A DNA stretch of 64,000 nt from CAWCDJ01 sp963796675 (GCA_963796675.1 CAWCMS010000020.1:682001-746000), one strand, 5' to 3'. Counted from the stretch's first letter, positions 32,398-41,533 are shown. A program made the numbers and translations. The notes: a model not told the origin generated them from the letters alone.

Positions 32398-33811
32398 ATG
32401 GCACAGGAAAACGACCTTTCCCGCCGGGATTTATTAAAAGCGGCCGGAGCAGTTACCGCAGTGGCTGCTACCGTGCAGGGTGCGCCTGCCATCCAGAAAG
32501 TCAGGGCCGCGAATGACCAGGTGCAGTTTGGCATGATCGGCACCGGGAGCCGCGGGTCCTACCTGTTGAAGCCACCTGAAGAACATCGATGCCGGACGGT
32601 GCGTGGCTCTCTGCGACATCAATCCGGAGAACCTGAAGCACGGCGTGGACACCATCGGGACCAACCCGAAGACGTTCAAGGACTATCGCGAACTGCTGGC
32701 GATGAAGGACATCGATGCCGTGTTCGTGATCACGCCGCTATTCGTGCACTATCCGCTGACGTGCGACGCGTTGAAGGCGGGCAAGCACGTGTTCTGCGAG
32801 AAGTGCCTGGTGTTCAAGCCCCAGGAAGTGTACGGCCTGCGCGCGCTCGCGGCCGAGCACTCGAAGCAGATTCTGCAAACCGGTCTGCAGCGCCGCTACA
32901 GCTACTTCTACCAGACGGTGAAGAACATGGTGGACAAGGGCATCCTCGGCGACGTTCACCACATCCACGCACAGTGGCACCGCAACCTGGTCAACGAGCC
33001 GAGCTCGCTGTGGACCATGAAACCGGGCGGCGAAAGCAACATCGCCAACTGGCGGGTCTACCGCTCGATGTCGGGCGGCTACACTGCCGAACTGATGTCG
33101 CACCAGGGCGACGTGGCCGACTGGATGTTCGGTTCCTCTCCGGAGTTCGTAATGGGGCTCGGCAGTCTCGATACGCTCAAAGACGGCCGCGACGTTTACG
33201 ACAATATCCAGTTGATCATGAAGTACCCCAAAGGCCAGAAGTTCACCTACTCTTCCATCAGCACGAACCAGTTCCTGCCGTATTTCAACGGCAACCGCGC
33301 GCAGATGGGTGAGATCATCATGGGTACCGAAGGCACGGTCGAGATCACCGTCGGGTTCGACGAAGCGCCCTGCGTGGCGTGGTGGTACCGCGAACCTCCC
33401 AAGAAGGCTGCGACTACCGCTGCCGCCGACAAGAACAAGCCGTTCGTCGCCGGCGCCACGATGGTAGCTTCGGGCGGCGCGCGCGGTCCGATTCCGATCA
33501 TGACCAGCGACCTCGAATTCAGCGGCAAAGAAGGCTTCTTCGATCGCGAAGCGAAGTTCGCGCGCCGCTGGCTGATGTCGAAGGGCGTGATGGCGCAGGA
33601 GGAGAACGATAACCCGGTAGACGTCGAGCTGGAATCGTTCCTGAAGGCCTGCCGGAGCGGCGAGCGCCCGCGCGCGGATATCGAAGTCGGGATGGCCGAT
33701 GCGGTCTCCGTGATGCTTTCGAATCTCGCGATGGACGAAGGCCGCAAAGTTTACTTCAACGAGATCGAAAAGCTCGGGGGACAGGCGGCAGCGGCACCGA
33801 AGAAAGGGTAG
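32398..33811 (+). CDS. Tat-exported Gfo/Idh/MocA family oxidoreductase, frameshifted
   Basis: The ATG at 32398 begins MAQENDLSRRDLLKAAG, a Tat signal. The Rossmann segment starts with VQFGMIGTGSRGSYLLK. At 32572-32573 (CC) the frame must move by one base; the family pattern then resumes as HLKNIDAGRCVALCDINP, AVFVITPLFVHYPLTCDAL and GKHVFCEKCLVFKPQEVY, and runs to the stop at 33811. The corrected length is 470. Note the EKCL where most family members read EKPL. The paralogue at 25486 shares the layout but has different detail. Substrate unknown. Confidence 0.87.
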
Positions 33812-33889
33812 CCCAAAAAGCGTTCGGAAACGCGTCTGCCAGCAACCGACGCATGAGCATCACGATTCGCTACAAGCAGTAGACAGGCA

Positions 33890-33911
33890 GGCGGGTCTCC
33901 GCGGGCCCGCC
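33890..33911. terminator. GC-rich hairpin after oxidoreductase gene
   Basis: GGCGGG (33890-33895) pairs with CCCGCC (33906-33911) around a 10-base loop, 79 bp after the Gfo/Idh stop. A few T bases follow. A weaker companion of the hairpin at 33956. Confidence 0.4.
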
Positions 33912-33955
33912 TTCACTTGACACTCATTTCGATGCGGTTGGACTAGGCTTCAGAC

Positions 33956-33982
33956 AGGACCCGGCTGGTCACGCCGGGTCCT
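33956..33982. terminator. Strong bidirectional hairpin between convergent genes
   Basis: AGGACCCGGC (33956-33965) pairs perfectly with GCCGGGTCCT (33973-33982) around a 7-base loop. It lies between the plus-strand oxidoreductase and the minus-strand gene ending at 34016. It also marks the left edge of the lower-GC patch. Confidence 0.65.
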
Positions 33983-34015
33983 ACTTCGTTCTGGGGACTT
34001 CTTTGTTGGAGCCGG

Positions 34016-34894
34016 CTACTGGACCTTGATGAACGCTGGATTACCGCCAGTGGGCTGAGGTGTTGTGGAACCCGAAGATACGTTGATCGGCCCCAAATCG
34101 GCTGGTGCCATCGGAGCCACATAGGCAGCCGGTTGCACGTTCAGCATGTAGTCGAAAGTACGCATTGTATCGGGCTTGGGGTCGAACAGTAGCCGGTAGG
34201 AGAATTGGCCCTTGCCGGTCTGTGCGAAGAGACGGGCTAGTGCATCGCGTGCAGGTTCCGCGGTCGCACCGAAAGTTACTACGTCGGTCTGGAAGAACGG
34301 AAAACTTCCGATAACGATAGTTACTCTGCTGGCTTTAGACGCTGCATCGAGAATGGCCTGCGCCGTCTCGGCTATTGTTCGCTTCGCGTTTGGAAGGGTC
34401 ACTGTGGCCGTCAACGGCGACGTAACGTCACGCATCGATCCGTTTGCCCCTAGGACTTTCGTCGGAGTGATGTAGACCATGCCGTTAGCCTGCTCCACTT
34501 TGAAGTCGCCCGGTAGGGCGTTCTGTCGATAGTTGGCAAGCAACTGGCTCGCACCCAAAACGACGTCGCCTTCCGTGCCCTTGCCTGCCATAGAGAGCGA
34601 CACCTGCGCTGCGATGTGGCCGCCCCGTGGAACAAGGTTCTGGTAGCCTGGACGAGCCGCCTTCTGGGCTATGGTGGCGACATCCTGGACATCCGCCGCA
34701 TTTTCGTACGGCGGATCTTCGTAATTGATTGGGATGTGGGTGGCGATTTCAAGTTGATTCACAGCCACGGCGAGGGGCCGGGGATCGGTCGAGTCAATCG
34801 CCTGCGTGCTCTGAGCCGAGAGGGCCAGTGCTTCCAGCACAAGAGATGCCGCGAACACGGCCACTGAACTGAACATCGTTCTTTTTGATTTCAT
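34016..34894 (-). CDS. Secreted protein with STN-like (secretin/TonB N-terminal) region
   Basis: AAAGGAGGAAG before the ATG at 34894 sets the start. The 292-residue product has a signal peptide (SSVAVFAASLVLEALALSAQ). The segment RPLAVAVNQLEIATHIPINYE resembles an STN domain, the short fold at the N-terminus of secretins and TonB receptors. A second similar stretch (EPARDALARLFAQTGKGQFS) follows near residue 215. The C-terminus is Pro/Thr/Gly-rich. No beta-barrel follows, so it is a free-standing periplasmic protein. It lies 29 bp downstream of the gene at 34924. GC content is lower than in neighbours. Confidence 0.6.
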   Translation of the reverse strand: MKSKRTMFSSVAVFAASLVLEALALSAQSTQAIDSTDPRPLAVAVNQLEIATHIPINYEDPPYENAADVQDVATIAQKAARPGYQNLVPRGGHIAAQVSLSMAGKGTEGDVVLGASQLLANYRQNALPGDFKVEQANGMVYITPTKVLGANGSMRDVTSPLTATVTLPNAKRTIAETAQAILDAASKASRVTIVIGSFPFFQTDVVTFGATAEPARDALARLFAQTGKGQFSYRLLFDPKPDTMRTFDYMLNVQPAAYVAPMAPADLGPINVSSGSTTPQPTGGNPAFIKVQ

Positions 34895-34923
34895 TGCAGC
34901 TTCCTCCTTTATATTATCGACTA

Positions 34924-35913
34924 TTACCTATAGACGGTTTGACTTACGCCCGCCCGCCATGCCGTCACATGATCGGTATAGATGTCTTCGCCGACCGTAT
35001 CGTTGGCATAATTCTGGATGGAGCCGGACGTGCCACTGGTTGCGATGTACATCGCCTGGGAAACTCGCGCTCCGCAGAGGGGACTTCCGCCACCCCAGTG
35101 ACTCCGGTAATACGACACCTGCGAGGTGTTCCAGCCGATGTAGTCGTCTGCCCAAGTATTTAAGTTGTAGATGTACGGCGGGTTGATGGGATAGTACCCG
35201 ACGTTCCAAAGCGATCCCTGCACGCCGGTCCATTTTGGCACCAAGGAGCCAGTGAAGAAGCAATTGTCGTAGCCACCAGCGCCGGTATACTCCGAGACTT
35301 GCCGGCCCTTGAATAGCTGCGTCATTGTTCCTGACGCGTCGTTCAAAGTCTGGCGGAACTGTCCCTGCGTGGCGTTAATCCCCGCGCTAAAACCGACCGC
35401 AGTCGTCGTTTCCGAATATGGAATGTCGCTCGGTGACTTCGTTACGGTGGTTGTGCCGGAGCCATGAGAATTGGTCCACGTGGTATTGGGTCCCCGATCG
35501 TTGCCGTTGTTTTGAATAGTCCCACTGTAGGTAAACGGAAGGGGCTGGAAGCCATTACAGATGGTCGATGGATTGGGGTTCGTAGCGTTCCACGTGAAGG
35601 ACGTACTCCCTTGGATGCCATCGACTTGAGTTGAGGGACTAATGCTACCGCTGACCGTGTAGCTAATGTTCGGACAACCGCCACCATTGGGATTTGTTGT
35701 GACCACTGAGCCCGAGACACTGCCGGACCCTGTAATCGTCCATTGGAAGCCTGACGAATCCGTCCACGTATTTACGAATGGTTGAACTGAAATGTCCACT
35801 GCTGGTACCGGGTTCGTACAGGGTCCCGGCGTCGAGCACCCCACTTGGGCGTGCGCATACGGGGCACAAAACGCTACCGTCAATATCACTGAAAACATCG
35901 TCAGTCTGAGCAT
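34924..35913 (-). CDS. Secreted beta-rich protein of unknown function
   Basis: The start is placed at the ATG at 35913 because the signal peptide MLRLTMFSVILTVAFCAPYAHA begins there; the frame continues upstream to 36018 without a better site. The mature protein (about 308 residues) is rich in Thr, Ser, Asn, Gly and Trp with scattered cysteines (VGCSTPGPC, GGGCPN, TICNGF, NCFF, PLCGA), suggesting a disulfide-stabilised extracellular beta structure. The C-terminal part (NTWADDYIGWNTSQVSYYRSHW...) is distinct. No family was recognised. It appears to form an operon with the STN-like gene downstream. Confidence 0.6.
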   Translation of the reverse strand: MLRLTMFSVILTVAFCAPYAHAQVGCSTPGPCTNPVPAVDISVQPFVNTWTDSSGFQWTITGSGSVSGSVVTTNPNGGGCPNISYTVSGSISPSTQVDGIQGSTSFTWNATNPNPSTICNGFQPLPFTYSGTIQNNGNDRGPNTTWTNSHGSGTTTVTKSPSDIPYSETTTAVGFSAGINATQGQFRQTLNDASGTMTQLFKGRQVSEYTGAGGYDNCFFTGSLVPKWTGVQGSLWNVGYYPINPPYIYNLNTWADDYIGWNTSQVSYYRSHWGGGSPLCGARVSQAMYIATSGTSGSIQNYANDTVGEDIYTDHVTAWRAGVSQTVYR

Positions 35914-36031
35914 GTTCTGTAGCCTTTCGAGATGTGATAAGGGTCTTCTAGTTACTACCTTTGTCGATATGTTGCAAAGATCAACAGTCGCAAAGCCGTG
36001 CGACGACACAAACTTCAAATGGTATGTTCTG

Positions 36032-36328
36032 TCAATCCGATTGCGGATCGAGTATATTGTGGTCGGGTTTGAATTGTAACTGTACGGAGGGACAGGTCTG
36101 GTCGTTCAGTGTGCGGTTACTTACTATGGCGACAAGCTGGGTTCGATTCGAGGCGTGAAATGTCTCCAAGAGAATACCGATATGCCATTTGACGGTCCGC
36201 ACGGAGATCTTGAGTTCAGCAGCAATTTCAGAATTGCGCAGGCCTCGGCAAACGAGAGCCAGCACCTCTGACTGACGGCGGGTTGGTTTGAGGTTCTCGA
36301 GGTCGGGTTTCAACGGATAATCCCCCAA
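36032..36328 (-). CDS. Short LuxR-type helix-turn-helix protein
   Basis: The 98-residue frame (TTG start) has a complete LuxR/FixJ DNA-binding domain: LKPTRRQSEVLALVCRGLRNSEIAAELKIS then VRTVKWHIGILLETFHASNRTQLV. There is no receiver or autoinducer domain upstream in frame. It is either a stand-alone regulator of the GerE type or the remaining end of a longer response regulator. It lies just upstream of, and in the same direction as, the two secreted-protein genes, so it could regulate them (inference). Confidence 0.65.
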   Translation of the reverse strand: MGDYPLKPDLENLKPTRRQSEVLALVCRGLRNSEIAAELKISVRTVKWHIGILLETFHASNRTQLVAIVSNRTLNDQTCPSVQLQFKPDHNILDPQSD

Positions 36329-36350
36329 AAACTCGATAGTCCTTTGAGAA

Positions 36351-36695
36351 TCAACCTATTCGATAGTAGTGCCGTCGATTGCTAAATTGTTTCAGCTTTT
36401 TTAGGGAGATACGCGACCTATTCAATGGCAATGGAAACAGGGCTTTGGGGATACCAGAACTGACGGTGTGTTTGAGGCGACCGGAGGGGAGCCTGCGGAT
36501 GCAATCGATCGCGAAGACGCGCTCGCGGGTTTCGATGGCAGACTGATTGTCGCCTGTGGACGAGGCTTCCTCGTGAACGGCATCGTCGTGGGTATGGATA
36601 GTGCCGAGGTACTTCAAGCCGCTTTCGGCGAATCTTTTCAAATGCTCATTCCAGTCGGCGTCGCTCGGCTGGCAGTAGTGCCTGCGAGCTTCCAA
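36351..36695 (-). pseudogene. Possible JAB/JAMM-like domain fragment
   Basis: This minus-strand frame begins with a TTG, has no ribosome-binding site and may be a remnant. Its middle reads KYLGTIHTHDD, then a serine and aspartate (STGD), giving HxHx9SxxD. That is close to the metal-binding JAMM pattern HxHx7SxxD. FAIDCIRRLPSGRLK follows, as in proteins where a JAB-like fold precedes a short strand pair. The glutamate expected upstream is not obvious. Codon use is less GC-biased than in flanking genes. It could also be chance coding potential. Confidence 0.3.
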
Positions 36696-36808
36696 CCGCC
36701 TTTCGCTTAGGCGATTGCAGTATCGTGGGTCTCGACAGTGGTCTCGACTTCGTGCAATTGCTCTCCTAGGACTCGCTTTCTTAGATATGACCGGCGATCC
36801 ACTTACCG

Positions 36809-36838
36809 AGGCGGCCGCTGGTTTCGTTGAGGCCGCCT
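36809..36838. terminator. Hairpin downstream of pmbA
   Basis: AGGCGGCC (36809-36816) pairs with GGCCGCCT (36831-36838) around a 14-base loop, 29 bp beyond the pmbA stop. There is no T-tract. A plausible end of the thrC-tldD-pmbA transcript. The rest of 36711-36866 shows nothing recognisable. Confidence 0.4.
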
Positions 36839-36866
36839 TCGGCAGGCCGGGAGGCCTCCCCCACCT

Positions 36867-38213
36867 TTAGAATCTCGTGACTTCGGTGAAGTTGAAGTCG
36901 CGGACCTTCATCGCGGGAACCACCATGTCGGGCGATTCTTCACCCGATGCCCGCACCGCTGGCGAGAGCGATTCCACGTTCGACAGCATCTCCACTAATC
37001 CCTGATTGAAGCGGAAGTTCCGCAAGCCGCCCGCAATCTTCCCGCCCTCGATGCGAAAGGTGCCGTCACGCGTCATGCCGGTGAAGATCTTCTCGTACGG
37101 ATCGACTTCGCGGATGTACCAGAACCGCGTCACCAGAATGCCGCGTTCGGTCGACGCAATCATCTCTTCGAGCGAGGTCTCGCCGCCTTCTACTACCACA
37201 TTCGCAGGGGCCTCGCCATACTCGTTCGGCAGAGGGAATCCGTGGCCCGTCGGCGCCGCTCCGGCCAGCGCGGCCGCATGGCGGCTCCAGGCTACTTCCC
37301 GCACTACACCGCGCTCGACCAGCGCCAGGCGCTGACGCGGCGCACCCTCGCCATCGAACGGCGGCCCTGACTGCCGCGGGTGGCGGACATTGTCGTGAAT
37401 CGTGATGTTCTCGCCGAAGAGGTGTTTGCCGATGCGGTCGACCAGAAAGCTGCGGCCATCGCGGATGGCGGTGGCGCTGAAATCGCCGAACATCTGGCCG
37501 ACGAGATCGAGCACGGCGGCCGGCTCCAGAATCACCGTAAAGCGGCCGGCGGGCCACACTTCCGGCGCGGCGGATGCTTGCGCTTTGCTGGCGGCGGAGA
37601 CCGCCAGCGCTAATGGATCGAAATCGCCGTGGTAGCACGAACTTGCCTTGGCCCATCCGGAACTGTCGGCGGCCATGGCCGTGATGGAAAATCGCGCCAT
37701 GGTCTCGGCATGGTCCACGGAGACGCCGCGCGAATTGCGAATCGCGGAGAACGTTTCGGAGGTGGAATAGATGCCGGCCGCGGTCTGCCCGTTGTCCTCG
37801 ACGGCGTGGATGGCCTCGGCTACGGCGAGCGCACGCTCTTCCGGCGTGGCGCGTGCGGTGGCCTCGAAGTGGCGGCGCGGCGCGGGCTCTTCGATCGGTT
37901 CGGGCTCCGCCATGGGCGGCAACTCGGGGTCGCGCTCGGTCAGCCTGGTGATGGCGACCGCCTGCTCCACTGCTGCGCGAATCGAATCGCGGTCGAGCCG
38001 GTTGGTAGTCGCGCGCGCAGTGCGGCCATCGATGGCGGCGCGCACGGAAAGGTTGGTGCTTCGCTCGGCAACGTTCTGGTGGATGGCGTTGTTGGCGAAA
38101 CGCGTGAGCGCCTGGTCCTCGAAGTCGATGATGGCCTCGACATCGTCTACGCCCATCGCCCTCGCGGCCAGGACCACCTGGCGGAAGATTTCGTCGCAGC
38201 GCTCAGCCCGCAT
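36867..38213 (-). CDS. pmbA: TldD/PmbA family protein, PmbA-type subunit
   Basis: The 448-residue product matches PmbA/TldE, the partner of TldD in a zinc protease complex that cleaves unfolded small peptides such as microcin B17 precursor and the CcdA antitoxin in E. coli. Visible motifs are the N-terminal VEAIIDFEDQALTRFANNAIHQN, FSAIRNSRGVSVDHAET in the middle and the C-terminal GMTRDGTFRIEGGKIAGGLRNFRFNQ (split blocks). It lacks the HExxxH motif, as expected for this subunit. Its start overlaps the tldD stop by 11 bp. Confidence 0.9.
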   Translation of the reverse strand: MRAERCDEIFRQVVLAARAMGVDDVEAIIDFEDQALTRFANNAIHQNVAERSTNLSVRAAIDGRTARATTNRLDRDSIRAAVEQAVAITRLTERDPELPPMAEPEPIEEPAPRRHFEATARATPEERALAVAEAIHAVEDNGQTAAGIYSTSETFSAIRNSRGVSVDHAETMARFSITAMAADSSGWAKASSCYHGDFDPLALAVSAASKAQASAAPEVWPAGRFTVILEPAAVLDLVGQMFGDFSATAIRDGRSFLVDRIGKHLFGENITIHDNVRHPRQSGPPFDGEGAPRQRLALVERGVVREVAWSRHAAALAGAAPTGHGFPLPNEYGEAPANVVVEGGETSLEEMIASTERGILVTRFWYIREVDPYEKIFTGMTRDGTFRIEGGKIAGGLRNFRFNQGLVEMLSNVESLSPAVRASGEESPDMVVPAMKVRDFNFTEVTRF

Positions 38214-39657
38214 AGGCGCTCCCGATCCTGATTTTGCGGAAGCGCGAAGGACTCGCCCCGTGTCCCGTTCCCATCACCTGTTCGGGCTGGCCCTTGCCGC
38301 AGTTGGGGATTCCCCAGAGGGTCCAGTGCTCGGGTCCCGCGATGGCCGCGCACGAATTCCAGAACTCCGTAGAGATGCCGCTATAGCTCGGGTTCTTGAG
38401 CATGCGGACGCGCTTGCCGTTACGCATCTCCCAGCCGATTTCGCAGCCGAACTGGAAGTTGTAGCGCTTGTCGTCGATCGACCAGCTCCGGTTGGTCTCC
38501 ATGTAGATGGCGTGATCGGCGCCGAAGACTTCGTCGAGCGATTGCTCGCCGGGCTGGAGGCTGACGTTGGTCATGCGGATGAGCGGGATGCGGCCCCACC
38601 CGTCGGCCCGCATGCAGCCGTTCGAGCGCGACTGGCCCACCACGGCGGCGGTCTCGCGCGACGTCATGTAGCCCACGAAGCGGCCGTCGCGGATGATGTC
38701 GTTCGACTGGGCGGGCACGCCTTCGTCGTCGAACGCGAACGTGCCGAGGCCGGGGCCGTGGTCGAGGCGCGCGTCGCACACCACGTTGACCATGTCCGAC
38801 CCGTACTGCAGGCTGCCCAATTGGTCGAGCGTGAGGAAGCTCATGCCGGCGTAGTTGGCCTCGCTGCCGAGAACGCGGTCGAGCTCGATCGGATGGCCGA
38901 TCGATTCATGGATCTGCAGGCCGAGCTGCGAGCTTTCAAGAATCAGGTCGAAGGTGCCTTCGGGGCACTGTGCGGCCGAATGCAGCGCCACCGCTTCGGA
39001 AGCGATGCGCGGCGCGTTTTCAAGCAGCCGCAGCTCATTGACCAGCTCGTAGCCTTTCAATTGGTATTGGCCGCCGAAGGAGTTGGGATAGGAGCGCTTC
39101 TGGATTTCGCCATCGCGGTAGCTCAACGCGGAAAATCCGGCGCCCGAGAGCGTGCGCGTCTGGTCGATCACACTGCCGAGCGTGGATACGAAAATCTGGT
39201 GACGGCGCTCAAAGTGCATCGAGGTTTCGGCGAGGCTCACACCGTCTTCGCGGCGCAGTTCCTCATCCACGGCGAGCAGGGTGGCTAGGTTGGTATCGAC
39301 GGGAATCGAGAAGGGATCGACGGCAACAGGCGAAACCCACTCGGAGGTATACGCCGATTCAGGCGCGAGCACCACATCGTGCTTGCGCGCGGCCACCCCG
39401 GAGCGCGCGATCTCAAACGCAAGCGAAGCCGCGGCCTCGATGCCTTCCGGCGTCAGGTCGTCGGTAGCGGCGAAGCCCCAGCAGCCGAAGGCAAGCACGC
39501 GAATCCCGATGCCTTGCGACTCGGAACTGGAAACGTGGCCGGCTTTGCCGTTCTTGGTAGTGACTTCGCGCTCGCGAGATTCGATCGCGCGGACATCCGC
39601 GTAGGTGACGCCGCGCCGCGCGGCGTGTTCGAGCGCCCGGAGCGCCAGATCCTTCAT
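38203..39657 (-). CDS. tldD: TldD-type metalloprotease subunit
   Basis: The 484-residue product carries the metalloprotease motif HESIGH (His250, Glu251, His255), with the TldD-typical context GLQIHESIGHPIELDRVLG. A cysteine that may complete the zinc site lies in SNGCMRADGWGR. With PmbA it would form a heterodimeric barrel that degrades unfolded peptides. The ATG overlaps the threonine synthase stop by 4 bp (ATGA). Translational coupling continues into pmbA. Confidence 0.93.
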   Translation of the reverse strand: MKDLALRALEHAARRGVTYADVRAIESREREVTTKNGKAGHVSSSESQGIGIRVLAFGCWGFAATDDLTPEGIEAAASLAFEIARSGVAARKHDVVLAPESAYTSEWVSPVAVDPFSIPVDTNLATLLAVDEELRREDGVSLAETSMHFERRHQIFVSTLGSVIDQTRTLSGAGFSALSYRDGEIQKRSYPNSFGGQYQLKGYELVNELRLLENAPRIASEAVALHSAAQCPEGTFDLILESSQLGLQIHESIGHPIELDRVLGSEANYAGMSFLTLDQLGSLQYGSDMVNVVCDARLDHGPGLGTFAFDDEGVPAQSNDIIRDGRFVGYMTSRETAAVVGQSRSNGCMRADGWGRIPLIRMTNVSLQPGEQSLDEVFGADHAIYMETNRSWSIDDKRYNFQFGCEIGWEMRNGKRVRMLKNPSYSGISTEFWNSCAAIAGPEHWTLWGIPNCGKGQPEQVMGTGHGASPSRFRKIRIGSAYAG

Positions 39658-40880
39658 CGGGGCGTGATCAGCCCTCCCAGCTTATCTTGCTCACTGGCGG
39701 CCTCGCGGGGGAAGCGCTTGGCGTACGCTTCGGGATATTTCAGGCCGGAGCCGGTGTTGTAGAGCACGATCCGGTCGGTGGGCTTGAGGAATCCCGAAGC
39801 CAGCAGCTTTTGCGCCGCGGCTACGCAGGCGGCGCCTTCGGGCGCGGCGTAGATTCCTTCATCGGCGGCGAGTTGCGCGCCCGCGTCGAGCATCTCGTCG
39901 TCGCTGACGGCGATGGCGGTGCCGCCGCTCGAACGCACCGCTTCCAGCACCAGAAAATCGCCCAGCGGTTTTGGCACGCGCAGGCCCGCTGCGACGGTAT
40001 GAGCATTGTCGAAAAAGCGGCTGCGCTCCTCATTTTCCTGAAAAGCGCGCACCACCGGCTGGCATCCCTCCGCCTGCACGGCGATCATTTTCGGACGGCG
40101 GCTGCCGATCCAGCCCAGGCGCTCCATTTCGCCAAATGCCTTCCACATTCCGATCATTCCGACCCCGCCGCCGGTGGGATAAAAGATGGCATCGGGCAAT
40201 TCCCAATCCATTTGTTCGGCGACTTCATAGCCCATCGTCTTTTTGCCTTCAATGCGATAGGGCTCTTTGAGGGTGCTGATATCAAACCAGCCTTCGACCG
40301 GCCCACGTTCTGCCACAATGCGGCCGCAATCGCTGATCAAACCGTCCACGAGGGTTACATGCGCGCCGTAAGCCTTGCATTCGAGGAAGTTAGCTTCAGG
40401 CACATCATTCGGCATGAAGATGTGGGCCTCGATTCCAGCTGCGGCGGCATAGGCGGCAAGGGCGCTCGCCGCGTTGCCGGCCGAAGGAATCGCTACCTTC
40501 TCGATTCCCAACTGTTTACACATGGATATGGCGCAGGAAAGGCCGCGGGCTTTGAAAGATCCTGTGGGGTTCACCCCTTCGTCCTTTACCCATAAATGAC
40601 TGGAACCAATGCGGTTACCGATTCTGCGTGCGTGGACCAGCGGCGTCCAGCCCTCCCCGAGTGTTATAATCGTCTCATCTGCATTAATTGGTAGAACCGG
40701 CGCATATCGCCATAGGGTGGAGGGGCCATTTCGTACGTCCCGTCGCCTCCATCGATGGCGGATTGTGTCGAGGTCGTAACGAACAAGCAGCGGTCCCCCG
40801 CAATCACAGAGGTTCGCTCTCTTCCCCGCCTCATGCCTCTTGTTGCACAAGCTGCATTCCAAATGCGTTGATTTTGGCAT
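39654..40880 (-). CDS. thrC: Threonine synthase
   Basis: A PLP-dependent enzyme that converts O-phosphohomoserine to threonine. The 408-residue product has an N-terminal cysteine cluster (LECSLCNK, LCDCGGP) like that of archaeal-type threonine synthases. TLGEGWTPLV comes next, then the cofactor lysine K110 in NPTGSFKARG. SAGNAASALAAYAAAAG and the glycine loop PTGGGVGMIGMWKAF bind the phosphate. Close paralogues exist (cysteate and threonine synthase-like), so the assignment is by family. It starts 29 bp from the divergent transglycosylase gene and heads the thrC-tldD-pmbA operon. Confidence 0.9.
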   Translation of the reverse strand: MPKSTHLECSLCNKRHEAGKRANLCDCGGPLLVRYDLDTIRHRWRRRDVRNGPSTLWRYAPVLPINADETIITLGEGWTPLVHARRIGNRIGSSHLWVKDEGVNPTGSFKARGLSCAISMCKQLGIEKVAIPSAGNAASALAAYAAAAGIEAHIFMPNDVPEANFLECKAYGAHVTLVDGLISDCGRIVAERGPVEGWFDISTLKEPYRIEGKKTMGYEVAEQMDWELPDAIFYPTGGGVGMIGMWKAFGEMERLGWIGSRRPKMIAVQAEGCQPVVRAFQENEERSRFFDNAHTVAAGLRVPKPLGDFLVLEAVRSSGGTAIAVSDDEMLDAGAQLAADEGIYAAPEGAACVAAAQKLLASGFLKPTDRIVLYNTGSGLKYPEAYAKRFPREAASEQDKLGGLITPR

Positions 40881-40909
40881 TAAACAAAAAGTCTAGCATC
40901 GGAACACAA

Positions 40910-41533
40910 ATGAAGTTTGTTTTACCCATTTCCCTGGTTTTTTCTATTTCTGTTTTCCTCCTTGTTTACCGAGCCGAAGCCCTGAAAAACAGTCCTTCTA
41001 CTCCTGCCGTCAACGGTCCTTCGATCGGCATGTTTGCCCCCGCTCCCGTCAAAAAGAGCGCAAACAATTCCGGCCCGGCGGATGCGAACCGCGACAGCGC
41101 GGCCGATACGCATGAAATCATTCGCGCCGCCGCTGCGAAGCACGGCGTGCCCGCGGCGTTCGTAAAGAGCATTGTCGCCGCCGAATCGAATTTCGATCCA
41201 AACGTGGTTTCGCCCAAGGGCGCGGTTGGCCTGATGCAATTGATGCCGCAGACCGCGCAGCAGTTCGGCGCCGACCCTCACGTACCGGCGCAGAACGTGG
41301 ACGCCGGGACCCAATACCTGAAGATTTTGATCGCGAAATACCGGGGCTCCCGGAACTGGCTGAGCCGCGTGATTGCCGCGTACAACGCCGGTCCGACGGT
41401 GGTCGACCGCTACCACGGCGTGCCGCCGTTCCACGAAACCCGCACCTACGTCACCCGCGTGCTCAACTACCTGAAAGAATTCCGCAAGGATCCGACGCTG
41501 GCCGTCGGCGGCCTGCGCATTCCTCGTCAGTAA
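40910..41533 (+). CDS. Lytic transglycosylase (SLT domain)
   Basis: The ATG at 40910 is chosen because an N-terminal export helix follows (KFVLPISLVFSISVFLLVY); a longer frame from 40688 would overlap thrC. The 207-residue product has an SLT domain from about 65: catalytic Glu92 in VAAESNFDPNVVS, GAVGLMQLMPQTA, and VIAAYNAGPTVVDRY. It cleaves peptidoglycan to 1,6-anhydromuropeptides in the periplasm. It is convergent with the short gene at 41527 and overlaps it by 7 bp. Confidence 0.92.
   Translation: MKFVLPISLVFSISVFLLVYRAEALKNSPSTPAVNGPSIGMFAPAPVKKSANNSGPADANRDSAADTHEIIRAAAAKHGVPAAFVKSIVAAESNFDPNVVSPKGAVGLMQLMPQTAQQFGADPHVPAQNVDAGTQYLKILIAKYRGSRNWLSRVIAAYNAGPTVVDRYHGVPPFHETRTYVTRVLNYLKEFRKDPTLAVGGLRIPRQ

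Noticed and set aside
31136..32437. 433-codon frame opposite the Lhr helicase
   Set aside because: Shadow of the helicase core; low-complexity and without motifs.
36468..36710. 80-codon plus-strand frame opposite the JAB-like fragment
   Set aside because: No ribosome-binding site and no recognisable motif; the minus strand reads more like coding sequence.
40688..40909. Longer N-terminus for the lytic transglycosylase
   Set aside because: It would overlap thrC on the other strand and bury the export signal; the ATG at 40910 fits better.
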